Part shown: positions 1-10,756 of the stretch, one piece after another
How the letters are laid out: each line of letters starts with the position of its first letter
Position numbering within the stretch: position 1 is the first letter of the stretch
Assembly (NCBI GenBank): GCA_907163375.1
Contig: CAJQUW010004588.1
Span: 1 to 64,000, forward strand
DNA length: 64,000 nt
Source of the DNA: Prostheceraeus crozeri
Lineage: Eukaryota > Platyhelminthes > Polycladida > Euryleptidae
Direction: 5' to 3'
Position numbers and translations under genes: made by a program
Notes under the pieces: model-generated
Databases searched by the model: none
What the model was told of the DNA's origin: nothing
What the model saw: the letters and a program-made list of their open reading frames with translations, nothing else

Positions 1-1289
1 GTTACTTGATTAATATGATGTCATTAGGCATCGCACATCCACAAATCATTGTATGATAATGGCTTTGAAAAAATCGTTACTTGCAAGTCAGTCAACAAGA
101 CTGATGTCACCTGCCTCACCATCAAGAAGGCTGTGAGTATGACATTTAATTAGGCAATGGCACTGGTGAAGGAGATAGGCCTACATATTTTTTGTCGAAG
201 CATTTTATGTACTATTAATATTTTCAGTAGATGCACTTTTTTGAATGTTATTAAAAAATGCAACAGTTGACTATATAAAAGAATTGGTGTTGATCTTGAG
301 AATCCCATTGAGTGCCGCTTGCTCATTGCTCTATGCAGAAAAGAGTCAACACCACCAGCTATACACTTTTTTCAACTTCCTTTGTTAGTTCTTACCGCTG
401 ACGTCATATGCATATTTTTCATTTTGGGTCTTCAGTCTGCGAAATCAGCGTCGCAGTGTTCCCATATTCGCAACCTCAGCTTCTCTCATGTATTTTCCAG
501 TGACAGACTTATGTTCCCTATGTGCGCCGTTGCCCTCTAGGTCTATGGCTAATACATGTAATCCAGCTGCGTGGAGGTCGCAGAAAATTTGTCTATGGCA
601 AGGGAAAATCTGAGTGTGTTTCTATCACCAAAACATCACTCATAAAATTGCTTCAATGAGAAAACGCATGCAAAATCACAGAATGGTCGTCTTTGAATCA
701 AATTACGGAAAGCTACGTAATTCGGAAAAAGAACGTATTTTGAATTATGTTGTTTTTGCTGCCAGTAGTTTAAATGACCATTTGAAACTCGAACTTTCAT
801 ATATTAAAAGCTTATGTTCATACATTAAATACCAAGGGAGATAGGAAATTTTGAAACAACGTATTTCAGAGTAACTATCTTTTCCGAACTGGAATAAAGT
901 CGTATTTCGTTTTACGCTGTTTTTCTTCCTCGCAATCCAAAAAGATAGGTATGATACGCTGTTTTTTCGCCACCATTTCAATTGAGGGTGCTGAATAATG
1001 GCCGGTAAAACAACGCAAAAGAGTGAAATAGCTCAAAGTAAGAAGTTCAAATTAACATCAATAAAATTGCTTTATTCATGTACTAAAACTATCGATTCGA
1101 GATCCTGTGTACGTCGTAGAAGCCTATACAGCTTCTTTGAAGCACTTACTGACACAACGACAATCTGAACTGCCGTTGTTCAACCTAATAGGGCCATGAA
1201 TCACCGCATCAAGGCCATGCCTATTCTCTAAACTGATACTAGATTGTTAGAAAGTAGACAGATGGTAAGCCAACATGTAGATAGATCTC
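1..1289. other. Non-coding stretch, nothing recognised
   Basis: I see no gene here. The short open frames at 319-540, 614-844 and 745-981 have no recognisable motif and two of them overlap on opposite strands. One copy of the over-represented octamer TAGGCCTA lies near 176. Confidence 0.5.
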
Positions 1290-1556
1290 ACAGATCGATA
1301 CATTTCGGAATCTGCCAGCATGTGCAATCCCACACTTTGATGGAATTGTTTGTTGTTTGGGAGAAATCGCTATCTGCTAGCCGATAGTGCGACATGGCCG
1401 TGAAGTGAAGTTAGCACCGCAACTAGAATTCTATTTCTAAAATACGGAATAAAAACTACAAACATGATAGAATGGACACTTAGGCATTACCAAAATATGT
1501 GCCAGCGAATTTCTGCGTCTAAAGACCGTGCTTGCGGAGAAATTAAAGCCAGACAG
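1290..1556 (+). repeat. Left arm of outer imperfect inverted repeat
   Basis: This stretch matches the reverse complement of 4022-4295. The best block includes gaagtgaagttagcaccg near 1401 and the mirrored gtgctaacttcacttc near 4154. Further matches run through blocks such as gcattaccaaa and ggagaaatt. The arms are divergent, with indels. They enclose the Tc1-like element at 1834-4018, but about 275 bases between this arm and that element have no partner on the right. It may be an older foldback element into which the Tc1 element jumped, or part of one very long TIR. Confidence 0.65.
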
Positions 1557-1844
1557 CAAAAATGGCGATGATGTGAAGCTAGCATTGTCACTGTGAAAAA
1601 TGCATGCGCTTGTCAAAACAACGGTTAGATTCGATCTAGACGGAGTGTACAGCAGGTGCCACTCGTGTATTTCATGAAAACGCAGCTCAAATGCATCTTT
1701 CAAAATGGCGGTGTCACCTCATATCACCGCCATTAAGCTTTTATTGATTTCCTCATCGCCATTTCATTGAGTTTTCGGGTTGGTGCGATTTTCATGAAAT
1801 ATGCGAGTGTCACATTCTGCCACACTCCATCTACACCATTTTAC

Positions 1845-1998
1845 CACCAAATTGGCAAAAGTGCGCCACCAAATTGGCACAATGAGAACACCAAATTGGC
1901 AAAACGGGAATACCAAATTGGCACAATGGGAACACCAAATTGGCACAGTGGGAACATCAAATTGGCAAATTGGGAACATCAAATTGACACATTTTTTA
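1845..1998 (+). repeat. Seven 22-bp iterons in left TIR
   Basis: Seven head-to-tail units start at 1845, 1867, 1889, 1911, 1933, 1955 and 1977. Each has the core ccaaattggca followed by a variable stretch such as caatgagaa or aaagtgcgc. The spacing is exactly 22 bp, close to two helical turns, so a protein binding each unit would meet the same face of the helix. The likely role is as transposase binding sites within the TIR. Confidence 0.9.
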
Positions 1999-2326
1999 CA
2001 AAACAAGTTGCTAAGTTATAAACATAATAAAGCAATGTATGATCTTGAATGGAACATGGCATTGCATCCATTCGTTCCATGATTTTGATATTTCATTTGA
2101 CAGATGAATGGAAACGAATATGTTCGTCACTCTTCTTTCAGATACTATGTAAATCGCACACCGGTTGATTGTATGTCAAATATATTAATGGCGACACAGT
2201 CAAGAAGATATCTATGATTCCCATGGTTTGAATAAGTAGGTGAGACAGTGATTCCATAGCAACGAGTATGACAAATTCTCACTCGATAAATTGCTTCGTC
2301 ATTTACAACCAGCATCACAAGACGAG

Positions 2327-3365
2327 ATGGCACCGAGAAGAAATACATACAAGAAAACCTCCGAACAGCACAAACAAATGATTTTAGACGAAGAAGAAGC
2401 TGGAGAAGATCCCATTGGCCTTGCTCAACAGTTGGGTATTAACAAGAGAACGGCTTACAACATCCTCAAACGTCAGACAGCAACAATGAAACCGAGAGGT
2501 GGTAAAAGATTAAGTTGCACGAAAGTAAATCAAGACATCAAGCATCGCTTACTGTGCTACTTGGAGGATCATAACGAGGCGACCTTAAAGGAGTTGGCGA
2601 GTTCTTGTGAATAAAAGAAGTAAAAAAAAGTTCTTGAAATAAACAATGTTATTTCAACAAAGACTATAGCAAAAGTATTGGATGGCGAAACTATAACAAC
2701 TAAAATGATTCGACCTGAACCAATCGGCAAGAATACGCCTGAAAATATTGAGAAGCGGAAGGAGTTCGCTGAATACTATTTGGAAGATCATGGCTATCGT
2801 GTTCACGTGGATGAATCGAATTTCAATTTATTCACGAGGAGAAACATTGGTCGATCACCTAGAGGTCAAAGGGCCTATCGTAGGTTACACAACTCACGAG
2901 GGAAAAATGTCAATATTCTCCTCGCTGTGTAAGGAAGCATTTGTTGATTTCTTCACCGAGTTGAGTACGAAACTTGGAGAACAAAATGTAACTATTTACT
3001 TGGACAATGCACCCTCTCACAGAAAAGTTTCAAACTTCATCAATGTTCGACAAAATCATATCATCAAGCGTTTTGATGCAGCTTACAGTCCTGAACTCAA
3101 TCCCGTGGAGGGTTGCTTCAATGTGATCAAATCATTTATTAAATCACAACTGCGAGGTTCTGATCCTCAAAACGACTTCGCAGCTGCTTCATCAGAAGGA
3201 AAAACTCTGGTGAGATATAGAGAGGAGAAGCTGGTGAGCTTGGTTGAGCCTGCAATTAATAATATCACACGGGAACATTTAAGAAATTTCTATCGACATG
3301 TGGATCAATGGATTTTGAAAGCAACAAATTCCATTCCATTTACTGGTCAGCCGTGGTTCTTGTGA
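2327..3365 (+). pseudogene. Tc1/mariner-like (IS630-type) transposase, broken
   Basis: DDE transposase of the element at 1834-4018. The first block starts at ATG 2327 (MAPRRNTYKKTSEQHKQ) and contains a helix-turn-helix, PIGLAQQLGINKRTAYN, followed by a second DNA-binding region. The first catalytic Asp is in HVDESNFNLFTR. The second is in IYLDNAPSHRK and the Glu in YSPELNPVEGCFN, with 34 residues between them, which is the Tc1-like DD34E spacing. The first frame stops at about 2614 and resumes at 2678, and there is a frame change near 2920-2930 just after GKNVNI, so at least two lesions separate the blocks. All three catalytic residues survive. The neighbours are its own iteron TIRs. The product would act in the nucleus, cutting and pasting the element at TA sites. 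Confidence 0.85.
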
Positions 3366-3906
3366 GAACTCCTCGTGTATGACGGTGCTAATTTCTACTT
3401 TTAATCGTTTGTTTAAGTCTTTCGTTCGAAAGTTATGAAGCTTTAATTTTTGAGTTTGAAAATATTCAATTACAAGCAATCAGTTCGTTTTTTATTCTGA
3501 CCTTCATAATTATGGTGGGTTATGCGATAAATCATGTGAATTCGAACAATCAAGGCTGTGTAAAATAATTTGTTATTTCAATTCCTAATGATCCCGCAAG
3601 ACTTGATAGAAAGCCTCAAGCTAATTTGACTAATGTAGATTCATTAGTACCTGAATTTTTATTGTCTTATACCTGATGATGATGATTACACATATTCGAG
3701 GTTTGAATGATCTAAAGTGCTGCTAAAAACATGAATCAATGTCTGCACATGTAAATGAAAAATAAAAATGAGGTGAAAATAAGAATGGGTGAGTGACAAA
3801 CGATGTCTTGCTGTTCAATTTATGATAAGGTACAATAAACTATTACATGAAATATGAATATTTTATGTATATAGGCCTAATTTCATTGTAAAATGAAAAC
3901 AAGTTA

Positions 3907-4018
3907 TGCCATTTTGGAAGCGCACTTTTGCCAATTTGGTGTTCCTACTGTGCCAATTTGGTGTTCTCATTGTGCCAAATTGGTGGCGCACTTTTGCCAA
4001 TTTGGTGGTAAAATGGTG
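3907..4018 (-). repeat. Right TIR with four to five 22-bp iterons
   Basis: This is the mirror of the left TIR. Read on the minus strand it starts caccattttaccaccaaatt and then has four good units and one degenerate unit of the 22-bp repeat. The outermost three units follow the order of the left side closely, while the inner ones differ. Unit number has therefore changed independently at the two ends. Confidence 0.88.
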
Positions 4019-4021
4019 GAT

Positions 4022-4295
4022 GTTTCAATTTCTCCGTAATTACAGTGTTTTCGATGTAGAAATTTGCTGGCACAGCTTTGGTAATGCTTATGTGTCTATT
4101 CTAGCATGTCTTGTAGTTTTGATTGTATATGTAGAAGTAAAATTCTAGTGGCGGTGCTAACTTCACTTCACCACCATGTCGAACTAACGGCCAGCGAGCT
4201 CTGCCAAACTAGAATATATTTAGTCTATAGACTAAAATTCTTTCGTGTGATGGGTGGTATATGCTGGCACACTCCAATACGTCGATCTGTCAGGT
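4022..4295 (-). repeat. Right arm of outer imperfect inverted repeat
   Basis: Reverse-complement partner of 1290-1556. It starts directly outside the Tc1 right tip, so no unmatched spacer exists on this side. That asymmetry argues against a simple single pair of TIRs. Confidence 0.65.
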
Positions 4296-5739
4296 TTATT
4301 TGAGTGGCATTCTACTTCTTTCAAAATGGCCGTGCTGAGTAGTGTTTCTAAGCTCACACACGCTCTCACCGAGAGCGAAGCATCAAAGCAACAAATGAAA
4401 TGAATTTAGGTAGCTCAAAATGAAGATGAAGGACATTCAAATCTTGTAACAGTAGATATGCAGAAAGTTCTCCTTTTTACTAAAGTTGGCTACCAATGAC
4501 TGATCATGCTTTTCAGGAAAGTTGGCAGCATTCAACGAAGCACTTTGCAATGTTGGCAAGAATAGACAGGCAGTAGTTGTGTTCTTTGGCTCGAAGGAGT
4601 TGGTGAAAGAAAGGCGGATGGCATTGCATCCGCACACATTCATTATACAGTATAATGATTTACTGCCGAGATTACGATGACATCATTCTGTAAAGTGTAC
4701 TGATAATTGCAACGCTCAGAATAAAATCAACTCCTCTTTTGCGCCTTAGTTCGTTTAGCAAGTGATTCAAGAATTCGTGCGAAAATCCTCGCAATCAACT
4801 ACTTGAAAGAAGGACACATTTTCATGTCATATGACTGTGTGCATGCCAGTATCGGAGAAAAAATCAGAAAAACGGATAGCATCTGGGACTTTTGTGATTT
4901 AAAGAGGCTCTACTACTCCTTTCGGTAGAGGCTAGAGACTCGAGAGCTATCTGAGAAAGACTTTCTTCGCTTAAACAATTTTTATACCCTGTCTGGTGAA
5001 AGAAATTTACAATACACGAACGGTGCATCTCAATTATTGTCATTTTACGTTTGTTGTGAATAGTACATTTGATGAGAATTCTTGCGACGAGAAAGAGATG
5101 TTCAAAGCATGAACCTTGTTCAATAGGCCTACTAGTAAGATATGAAGAATTCTTGAAACTTGCCTTATTTTTGCCTTAATTGCAAGTCTTAAAAGTAAAA
5201 CTTTTTATCTTTGGAATCACTCAAATCATCCTTATGATGTAATCAAACAAATTGTCTCTTTGCCTATTTACTTATTACACATGCTTGCCTCTGATAATCA
5301 GTGGGAAGATGGAAGCTACAATGATAATGTATAAATAAGATACATTGTCGGCCTATTCACATCCTGCAAAATGATAGAACTCTAGAATTTCTACACGTAG
5401 CACGAAATACGCTGTTCTAGCAGATTGACTTAGAAATTAAAATTTCACGTGAAACGAAATACGTTGTTCTTGCTGCCGAAGTATGTTATGTATGCTCTGA
5501 CACAGTCCGCAAAACTGCATTTGTGACTAAGGCAGATATTAGTGCAACAAAAACGGTGTTAATTTTTATACGATTATTATACATAGATAATGACAATTTC
5601 CATGAATAAAGAATTTTGATTTTGAAAATCGGATCTTCCAATCAAAAGTTATATAACATGTCAGGTCTGAAACTTTAAATGCCTCTACTGAATATCTCAA
5701 ATTTTGCTGATACGTTGTTTTTGGTGCCTACGGTAGCAA
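4296..5739. other. Non-coding stretch, nothing recognised
   Basis: Only short frames without recognisable motifs are present (for example 4437-4643 on the minus strand). One TAGGCCTA octamer lies near 5125. Confidence 0.45.
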
Positions 5740-6055
5740 TGTCAGGCATAATTTAGCTCGTACAGACCTCATCACAAACAATTCTATGCATTCGCTTTAC
5801 AACTCTCACGAAACGCGTCATTATATGACGGGGCAGTTTACCAAAAAGTGGTTTACTATAAAGCAAGATGGACATAATCATACCATGAAATATAACAAGT
5901 AACCTAGCTTTGGCAACAAAAGACTTTAACACTTGTAACACATGTAGTCGTCTAAGATGCCGTTCGAATCACATTATCAAAATGATAATCCCATGAAAGA
6001 GTATCACACCACAAAACACCAAGAATGATAGCACTATTTGTGAACTCAATATTTT
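5740..6055 (-). pseudogene. LINE reverse-transcriptase fragment
   Basis: On the minus strand the region encodes a run typical of the C-terminal side of LINE reverse transcriptases. ILGVLWCDTLSWDYHFDNVI resembles the usual 'FLGV..D..LSW..HI..V' block. It is followed by KSFVAKARLLVIF and ILLYSKPLFGKLPRHIMTRF, resembling 'LLY..P.W'. The pieces are in different frames, with a change near 5940, so it is broken and truncated at both ends. The clade cannot be told from this length; a Jockey or CR1-like source is plausible. Confidence 0.6.
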
Positions 6056-6493
6056 GATAAAGAACTGACTTCAGTCCCAGCCCCGATCGACTGCTTCCAG
6101 CCACTAGTCGCATCCCCGACCGACAAAAGCGCAGCTGTGCAGATCCACATTCTCAACTCCGCCTAATGAATTTCTACTATTAGTTTCTTTATTTAATCAT
6201 TTGATAGCTGCCTGATGTTCAGCGTGCTACTTTGCGATCTCTTTTGAATAAAATTTGATATCCTTGGAATATTGATAAAGTAGTTGACCAAACAACGGGT
6301 TGCCTTTGTATGGTCTTCAAATTTCTATTCAAGTTAAGTTTCTAAATCACGACCAAGTACTTCCCGCGCCTTCAAAGGTCGATAGAACTAGTGGAACTTG
6401 AATAGAAATTGGACTGTAAAACGAAGGGGAGTTACCTTTTTACTATGTTCAATATCGGTATAGTTGACAGATTTAATATCCTGAGATTTGACA
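6056..6493. other. Non-coding stretch, nothing recognised
   Basis: No open frame of note and no repeat recognised. It ends in the TA target (6494-6495) of the mariner-like element. Confidence 0.4.
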
Positions 6494-6721
6494 TACCGGG
6501 TGTCCCACAGCGAACTCCCCCCCCGCCCCCCAAACGATTTCCATCATTATCTCAAATTATAATATAGCCTACATTGATACGTTGTGATCAAAAGGTCATT
6601 ATTCCCCTATTAGAGTAATTTCTGCAGTTCATACAAAGCACGAAACGCGTCTTAATTAAACTTATATAATTTATGTTCAATATGTTGACCATTTTCCTGC
6701 ACACAGAATCGAATTCTATTT

Positions 6722-7357
6722 TGAACAGCTTCAGAACATACTTTTCTACATAAAAGCTCGTCTATGTTACGAAACACAATACGAATACAGTCTTCCAATT
6801 CATCCAAGGTTTGAGGATAACTCCTGTATACAATATCTTTTACGTGTCCCCAAAGTAAAAAATCACACTGTGTGATCTGGTGATCTTGAAGGCCATTCCA
6901 AAAGGCTACCACGGCGTCCAAACCAGCGGTTGGGAAAATTACTGTTTAAGTAATTTATGACGGAACGGTAATAATGCGCCGGTGCCCCATCCTGCATGAA
7001 AATGCTCCCAAGATCGGTGATTCACGGCAGCACGCTTTGCAGCATACTAAGATAATTCTCTCCTTTGACAGTCTCTCGAAAGAAGAATGGCTCCGTCACA
7101 CCTCGGGATGAAATGCCAGCCCACACTGCTACACCACGTTGGTCCATGTACTTGGTGCTTAGACGAAGCTCGTTGTGATCTGACCAATAAACTGAATTGT
7201 GGTGATTCACAGTTCCGTTTAAAAAGAACTTCGCCTTGTCTGTCCAGACAACTTTATTGATCAATTGGTGATCTCGTTCCAATAAACGTAGTAAATCCTC
7301 ACAAAAATTCAAACGTCGATTAGGATCGTCTTCATTTAGTTCTTGATGCAACGAGAA
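6722..7357. repeat. 636-bp tandem duplication, unit 1
   Basis: Bases 6722-7357 are repeated at 7358-7993 with an exact offset of 636. I noticed only about three substitutions (for example near 7016/7652, 7201/7837 and 7321/7957). Both units carry the same transposase lesions, so these predate the duplication. Confidence 0.92.
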
Positions 7358-7993
7358 TGAACAGCTTCAGAACATACTTTTCTACATAAAAGCTCGTCTA
7401 TGTTACGAAACACAATACGAATACAGTCTTCCAATTCATCCAAGGTTTGAGGATAACTCCTGTATACAATATCTTTTACGTGTCCCCAAAGTAAAAAATC
7501 ACACTGTGTGATCTGGTGATCTTGAAGGCCATTCCAAAAGGCTACCACGGCGTCCAAACCAGCGGTTGGGAAAATTACTGTTTAAGTAATTTATGACGGA
7601 ACGGTAATAATGCGCCGGTGCCCCATCCTGCATGAAAATGCTCCCAAGATTGGTGATTCACGGCAGCACGCTTTGCAGCATACTAAGATAATTCTCTCCT
7701 TTGACAGTCTCTCGAAAGAAGAATGGCTCCGTCACACCTCGGGATGAAATGCCAGCCCACACTGCTACACCACGTTGGTCCATGTACTTGGTGCTTAGAC
7801 GAAGCTCGTTGTGATCTGACCAATAAACTGAATTGTGGCGATTCACAGTTCCGTTTAAAAAGAACTTCGCCTTGTCTGTCCAGACAACTTTATTGATCAA
7901 TTGGTGATCTCGTTCCAATAAACGTAGTAAATCCTCACAAAAATTCAAACGTCGATCAGGATCGTCTTCATTTAGTTCTTGATGCAACGAGAA
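7358..7993. repeat. 636-bp tandem duplication, unit 2
   Basis: Second unit, contiguous with the intact upstream part of the transposase frame. The junction of the units at 7357/7358 joins the middle of the gene to its C-terminal part, giving a chimeric frame at 7336-7557 on the minus strand. Confidence 0.92.
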
Positions 7994-8566
7994 GTGATAG
8001 CGTTTCAATCCCAAGTCGACTTTCAGAGTTCGATGAACAGTAGATTTTGAAATGTCAAGATCAGCGGATGCCTTGCGGATAGAGAAATTATCACCCATTT
8101 CAGTGATAGCACCGGCAACCGCGGCTACCTGTTCACTATGGCTTTCACTTGATGGTCTACCATGTCCCTCTTCGTCAACTCTTCCAGTGGACTCAAATCT
8201 CCTAATCAATGATGGAATCGATTTCCTATCAATTGGTCTTTCATACGTGTCTTCAAAGCGTCGAACTACTTCACGATAATTGCCAGTTTGATAATAGCTT
8301 TTCTCAATGAACACGCGTTCCTCAATCGTGTGGCGACGTGGCATGACTAGTTGTAAATGATTGAACATGAAGCAGCATTTCAGTTAGAAATTTGAATTTG
8401 CAATTATTGTTTGCGAAATGAAGACAAGCGCTATTCGATATCCTAATGATAGCATACACTGATATCTAACAACAACCCAAGCTGCCCTTATCAAGCCAAA
8501 GTCACCAAACTTCAAGTAAATAATCTTGATTTTGTGTTGAGGGGGTTCGCTGTGGGACACCCGGTA

Positions 8567-9176
8567 CTGGAGAAGACACTCCTGTAAATGTGTCTCTGAG
8601 ACACAAAGTCAGCGCTAGTGAGCACGTCCTTGATAATGTGGCAGAGGGTTTTTGACAGGGTTGTTATTGTTGGAAGTCAGCATGACACAGGTGCAAACGA
8701 CCCGGGGTTAAGGAGCTTGATGGGGACCTTCCCATGAGAGCACCATCAGGGCCTCGAAGGGTGGTACAGGACTGCTGTTAGTTTGATGCTCGGTAGATTG
8801 GGCTGGATTGCTTCGGGTAATTATGAAGCCGAATTGATATCATTTTATGAATTAGAAAGTTGGCGAATCAATTTGCAAAATTATCAAACTTCATAAAATG
8901 AAAATCAGTTTTGAAGTTCGCAAAGTTTACAGAGGGCATTCTCCAGACCAACTTTGAAAAAAATGATCAGAAGTTGAGAAAATGATGTCTTCAATTTCCT
9001 TTGATGCAATTCTTTGAAATATGAGTGCATCATAAAAGGATTCTAATGTATTGCTTTCTCACATTTCCAATCATCACAATAACGAGCTTGACTTCACACG
9101 CGATATTTCTTTGAAGGCAATCCAGGTAGAATATCAAAACATGTATCACAGCATTAGGTGAATTAAAACACACTGT
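8567..9176. other. Non-coding stretch, nothing recognised
   Basis: No gene or repeat recognised between the mariner-like element and the possible exon at 9197. Confidence 0.4.
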
Positions 9177-9196
9177 ACTCCATTTCAACTTGTTTT

Positions 9197-9387
9197 TCTC
9201 TTCTAGGCATGCAAGAGAAGAGATTTTCTCATTCACAGTTCTTGCCAGAAGGAAAGAAGAAGATTGGGTACGAGTCCCAGCGCATCTTCACTTCAATGAC
9301 TTCTCATCAGACTTTCAAACGTTCCCAGAGCTGCCAAATGATAAGTTCCAGGGTATAAGACTTGAATGTCTTCCTGACATGTTGTGA
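9197..9387 (+). CDS. Possible host exon, weak
   Basis: A strong 3' splice-site look-alike, tttttctcttctag, ends just before about 9207. An open frame crosses it and stops at 9387 (residues such as FTVLARRKEEDWVRVPAHLH). I do not recognise the protein. No matching donor or neighbouring exon was found, so this may be chance. Confidence 0.2.
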
Positions 9388-10005
9388 GCGATTCTGCAAC
9401 AAAGAAAATAATGTTCCTTTGACTGAAAACCTCCTAGAATCAAGGGTGTGAAAATGAGTTCATTTTCATCAAATGTCACTTGCTAGCAGTCAATCGGCAT
9501 CATTTCATGACTGGGAAAATAGGTTTTCTATAAGGTCAGCGCACAGGCAGATGTAGAAGCCGCGAAGCGGACGATGTACGATCTTCTTGACCGCTTGCAT
9601 TCATCGAATAGTTGGCGAAATGTCCAATAACCAATGTGATCTTGCGTGTGGTTCTATGAAAATTAATCTTGCGCTCCCAGAAGAGCAAACCATAAAGTGA
9701 GAAACATTTAGGCTCGTTTAAAATTTTTATAGGAAAATTGCGCGCAGTTCCTTGCGAAGTCAAATTCCAGAGGTCCATTTCGCCGGTCTAGTCAGTGGAA
9801 AACCCGGAATGAGATGAAATTTAAAGTTAATAAGTCATTGATAACAAGTTGGATGATAACGCATTTCACTGAAGAGACCGATCGAAGGGACCTCTGGAAA
9901 ATAACTTCGCAATGAACTACAAACCATTTTTCCTCTATAAAAAGATGAAAAATATTGCCCAGCAACATCTTTCATGGCAGTTCTCCTTCATGGATCTGGA
10001 AGATA
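9388..10005. other. Non-coding stretch, nothing recognised
   Basis: Only one unremarkable minus-strand frame (9536-9778). It lies next to the foldback repeat. Confidence 0.4.
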
Positions 10006-10756
10006 ATAGTCCGGGAGCTACTGACATTTTCTTCCTATATTCGAGAACAAAGGGTTCAATAGCTTGGATTTGTAGATCTTGAAACGCTGAATACAAAAAT
10101 CAAATTCCTAAGTGTCACAGCCAGTCGCCTTCGGTTATAGGTATAAAGGATTCTCATTCGATACCAATCGTAAAATTCAAGAAATATCTATTAATTATGA
10201 AACACTTGGCAATTTTCGTACATTTTCTTTTGCAGAAAAGACACTAATTATCAGAATGCCATGAAATTTGAAACATGATTGAGTTCAGAAAAGCAACTTC
10301 GATATCAAAGTTGAAGAGAGTCACATGATTCAGTATTTGATGTTTGAGAGCCTCTACAAAATGTGCAAAATCGACAAAATTAAGTCAAAACATGAAATTT
10401 ACTCATTTTGTAGAGGCTCTCAGACATCAAATGCTGAATCACGACACTCACTTCAACTTTTATATCGAAGTAAAACTCAGTCATGTTTCAAATTTCATGG
10501 CATTCTGATCAATACTTTTTTTCTGCAAAAGAAAATCTGCGAAATTTACCAAGTGCTTCACAATCCATAGATATTTCTTGAATTTTGCCATTGGATTCCA
10601 ATGAGAATCCTTTAACCTAGCCTATAATCGAAAGCGACTGGCTGTGACACTAAAGAATTTGATTTTTGTATTCAGGGTTTCAAGATCTACAAATCCATGC
10701 TATTAAGCCCTTTGTGCGCGAATATAGGAAGAAAGTGTCAGTAGCTCCCGGACTAT
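10006..10756. repeat. Foldback repeat with 350-bp arms
   Basis: The left arm at 10006-10363 is the reverse complement of 10404-10756, with substitutions and small indels, around a 40-bp spacer. The outer tip reads atagtccgggagctactgac and the inner edges are cctctacaaaatg and cattttgtagagg. It contains no convincing gene; the frames at 10325-10570 and 10680-10883 are by-products. It fits a hairpin-type MITE or foldback element. A transcript across it would form a long double-stranded RNA. Confidence 0.88.

Larger units (their letters stand above)
1834..4018 (+). mobile_element. Tc1/mariner-superfamily transposon with iteron TIRs
   Basis: A complete-looking DNA transposon of about 2.2 kb. The left tip reads caccattttaccaccaaatt and the right tip is its reverse complement. 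A TA precedes the left tip at 1832-1833; the right flank has lost the expected TA. Behind each tip lie repeated units of 22 bp, seven on the left and four to five on the right. The interior carries a DDE transposase on the + strand (2327-3365). The transposase is frame-broken, so the copy is probably not autonomous. Confidence 0.85.
6652..8344 (-). pseudogene. Mariner-like transposase with internal duplication
   Basis: The start is taken at MPRRHTIEERVFIEKSYYQ (ATG at 8344), because the open frame upstream of it, back to 8368, looks like leader. An N-terminal helix-turn-helix pair follows (residues about 1-110), including SIRKASADLDISKSTVHRTL. Then come NEDDPDRRLNFCEDLL and the first catalytic Asp in VVWTDKAKFFLNG, then YMDQRGVAVWAGISSRGV. 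After a stop at 7655-7657 (7019-7021 in the other unit), the same frame continues with the second Asp in IFMQDGAPAHYYRS and the third in WPSRSPD. A frame change then leads to the conserved CDFLLWGHVKD tail. The tail from 6921 to 6652 ends the gene. The copy is inactive as it stands. The catalytic Asp residues are all still visible. Confidence 0.88.
6496..8564 (-). mobile_element. Mariner-like transposon with TA target duplication
   Basis: The left tip reads ccgggtgtcccacagcgaac at 6496 and the right tip is its reverse complement ending at 8564. TA flanks both sides (6494-6495 and 8565-8566). The inverted tips match over about 25 bp, apart from a C/G run that differs in length on the left. The transposase runs on the minus strand. 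A 636-bp internal segment is duplicated in tandem, so without it the element would be about 1.43 kb, close to a usual mariner length. Confidence 0.92.

Noticed and set aside
1845-1998. A regular 22-bp repeat array that might be read as a CRISPR array
   Set aside because: The units are directly contiguous with no unique spacers, they form the end of a transposon and are mirrored at the other end, and the DNA is eukaryotic.
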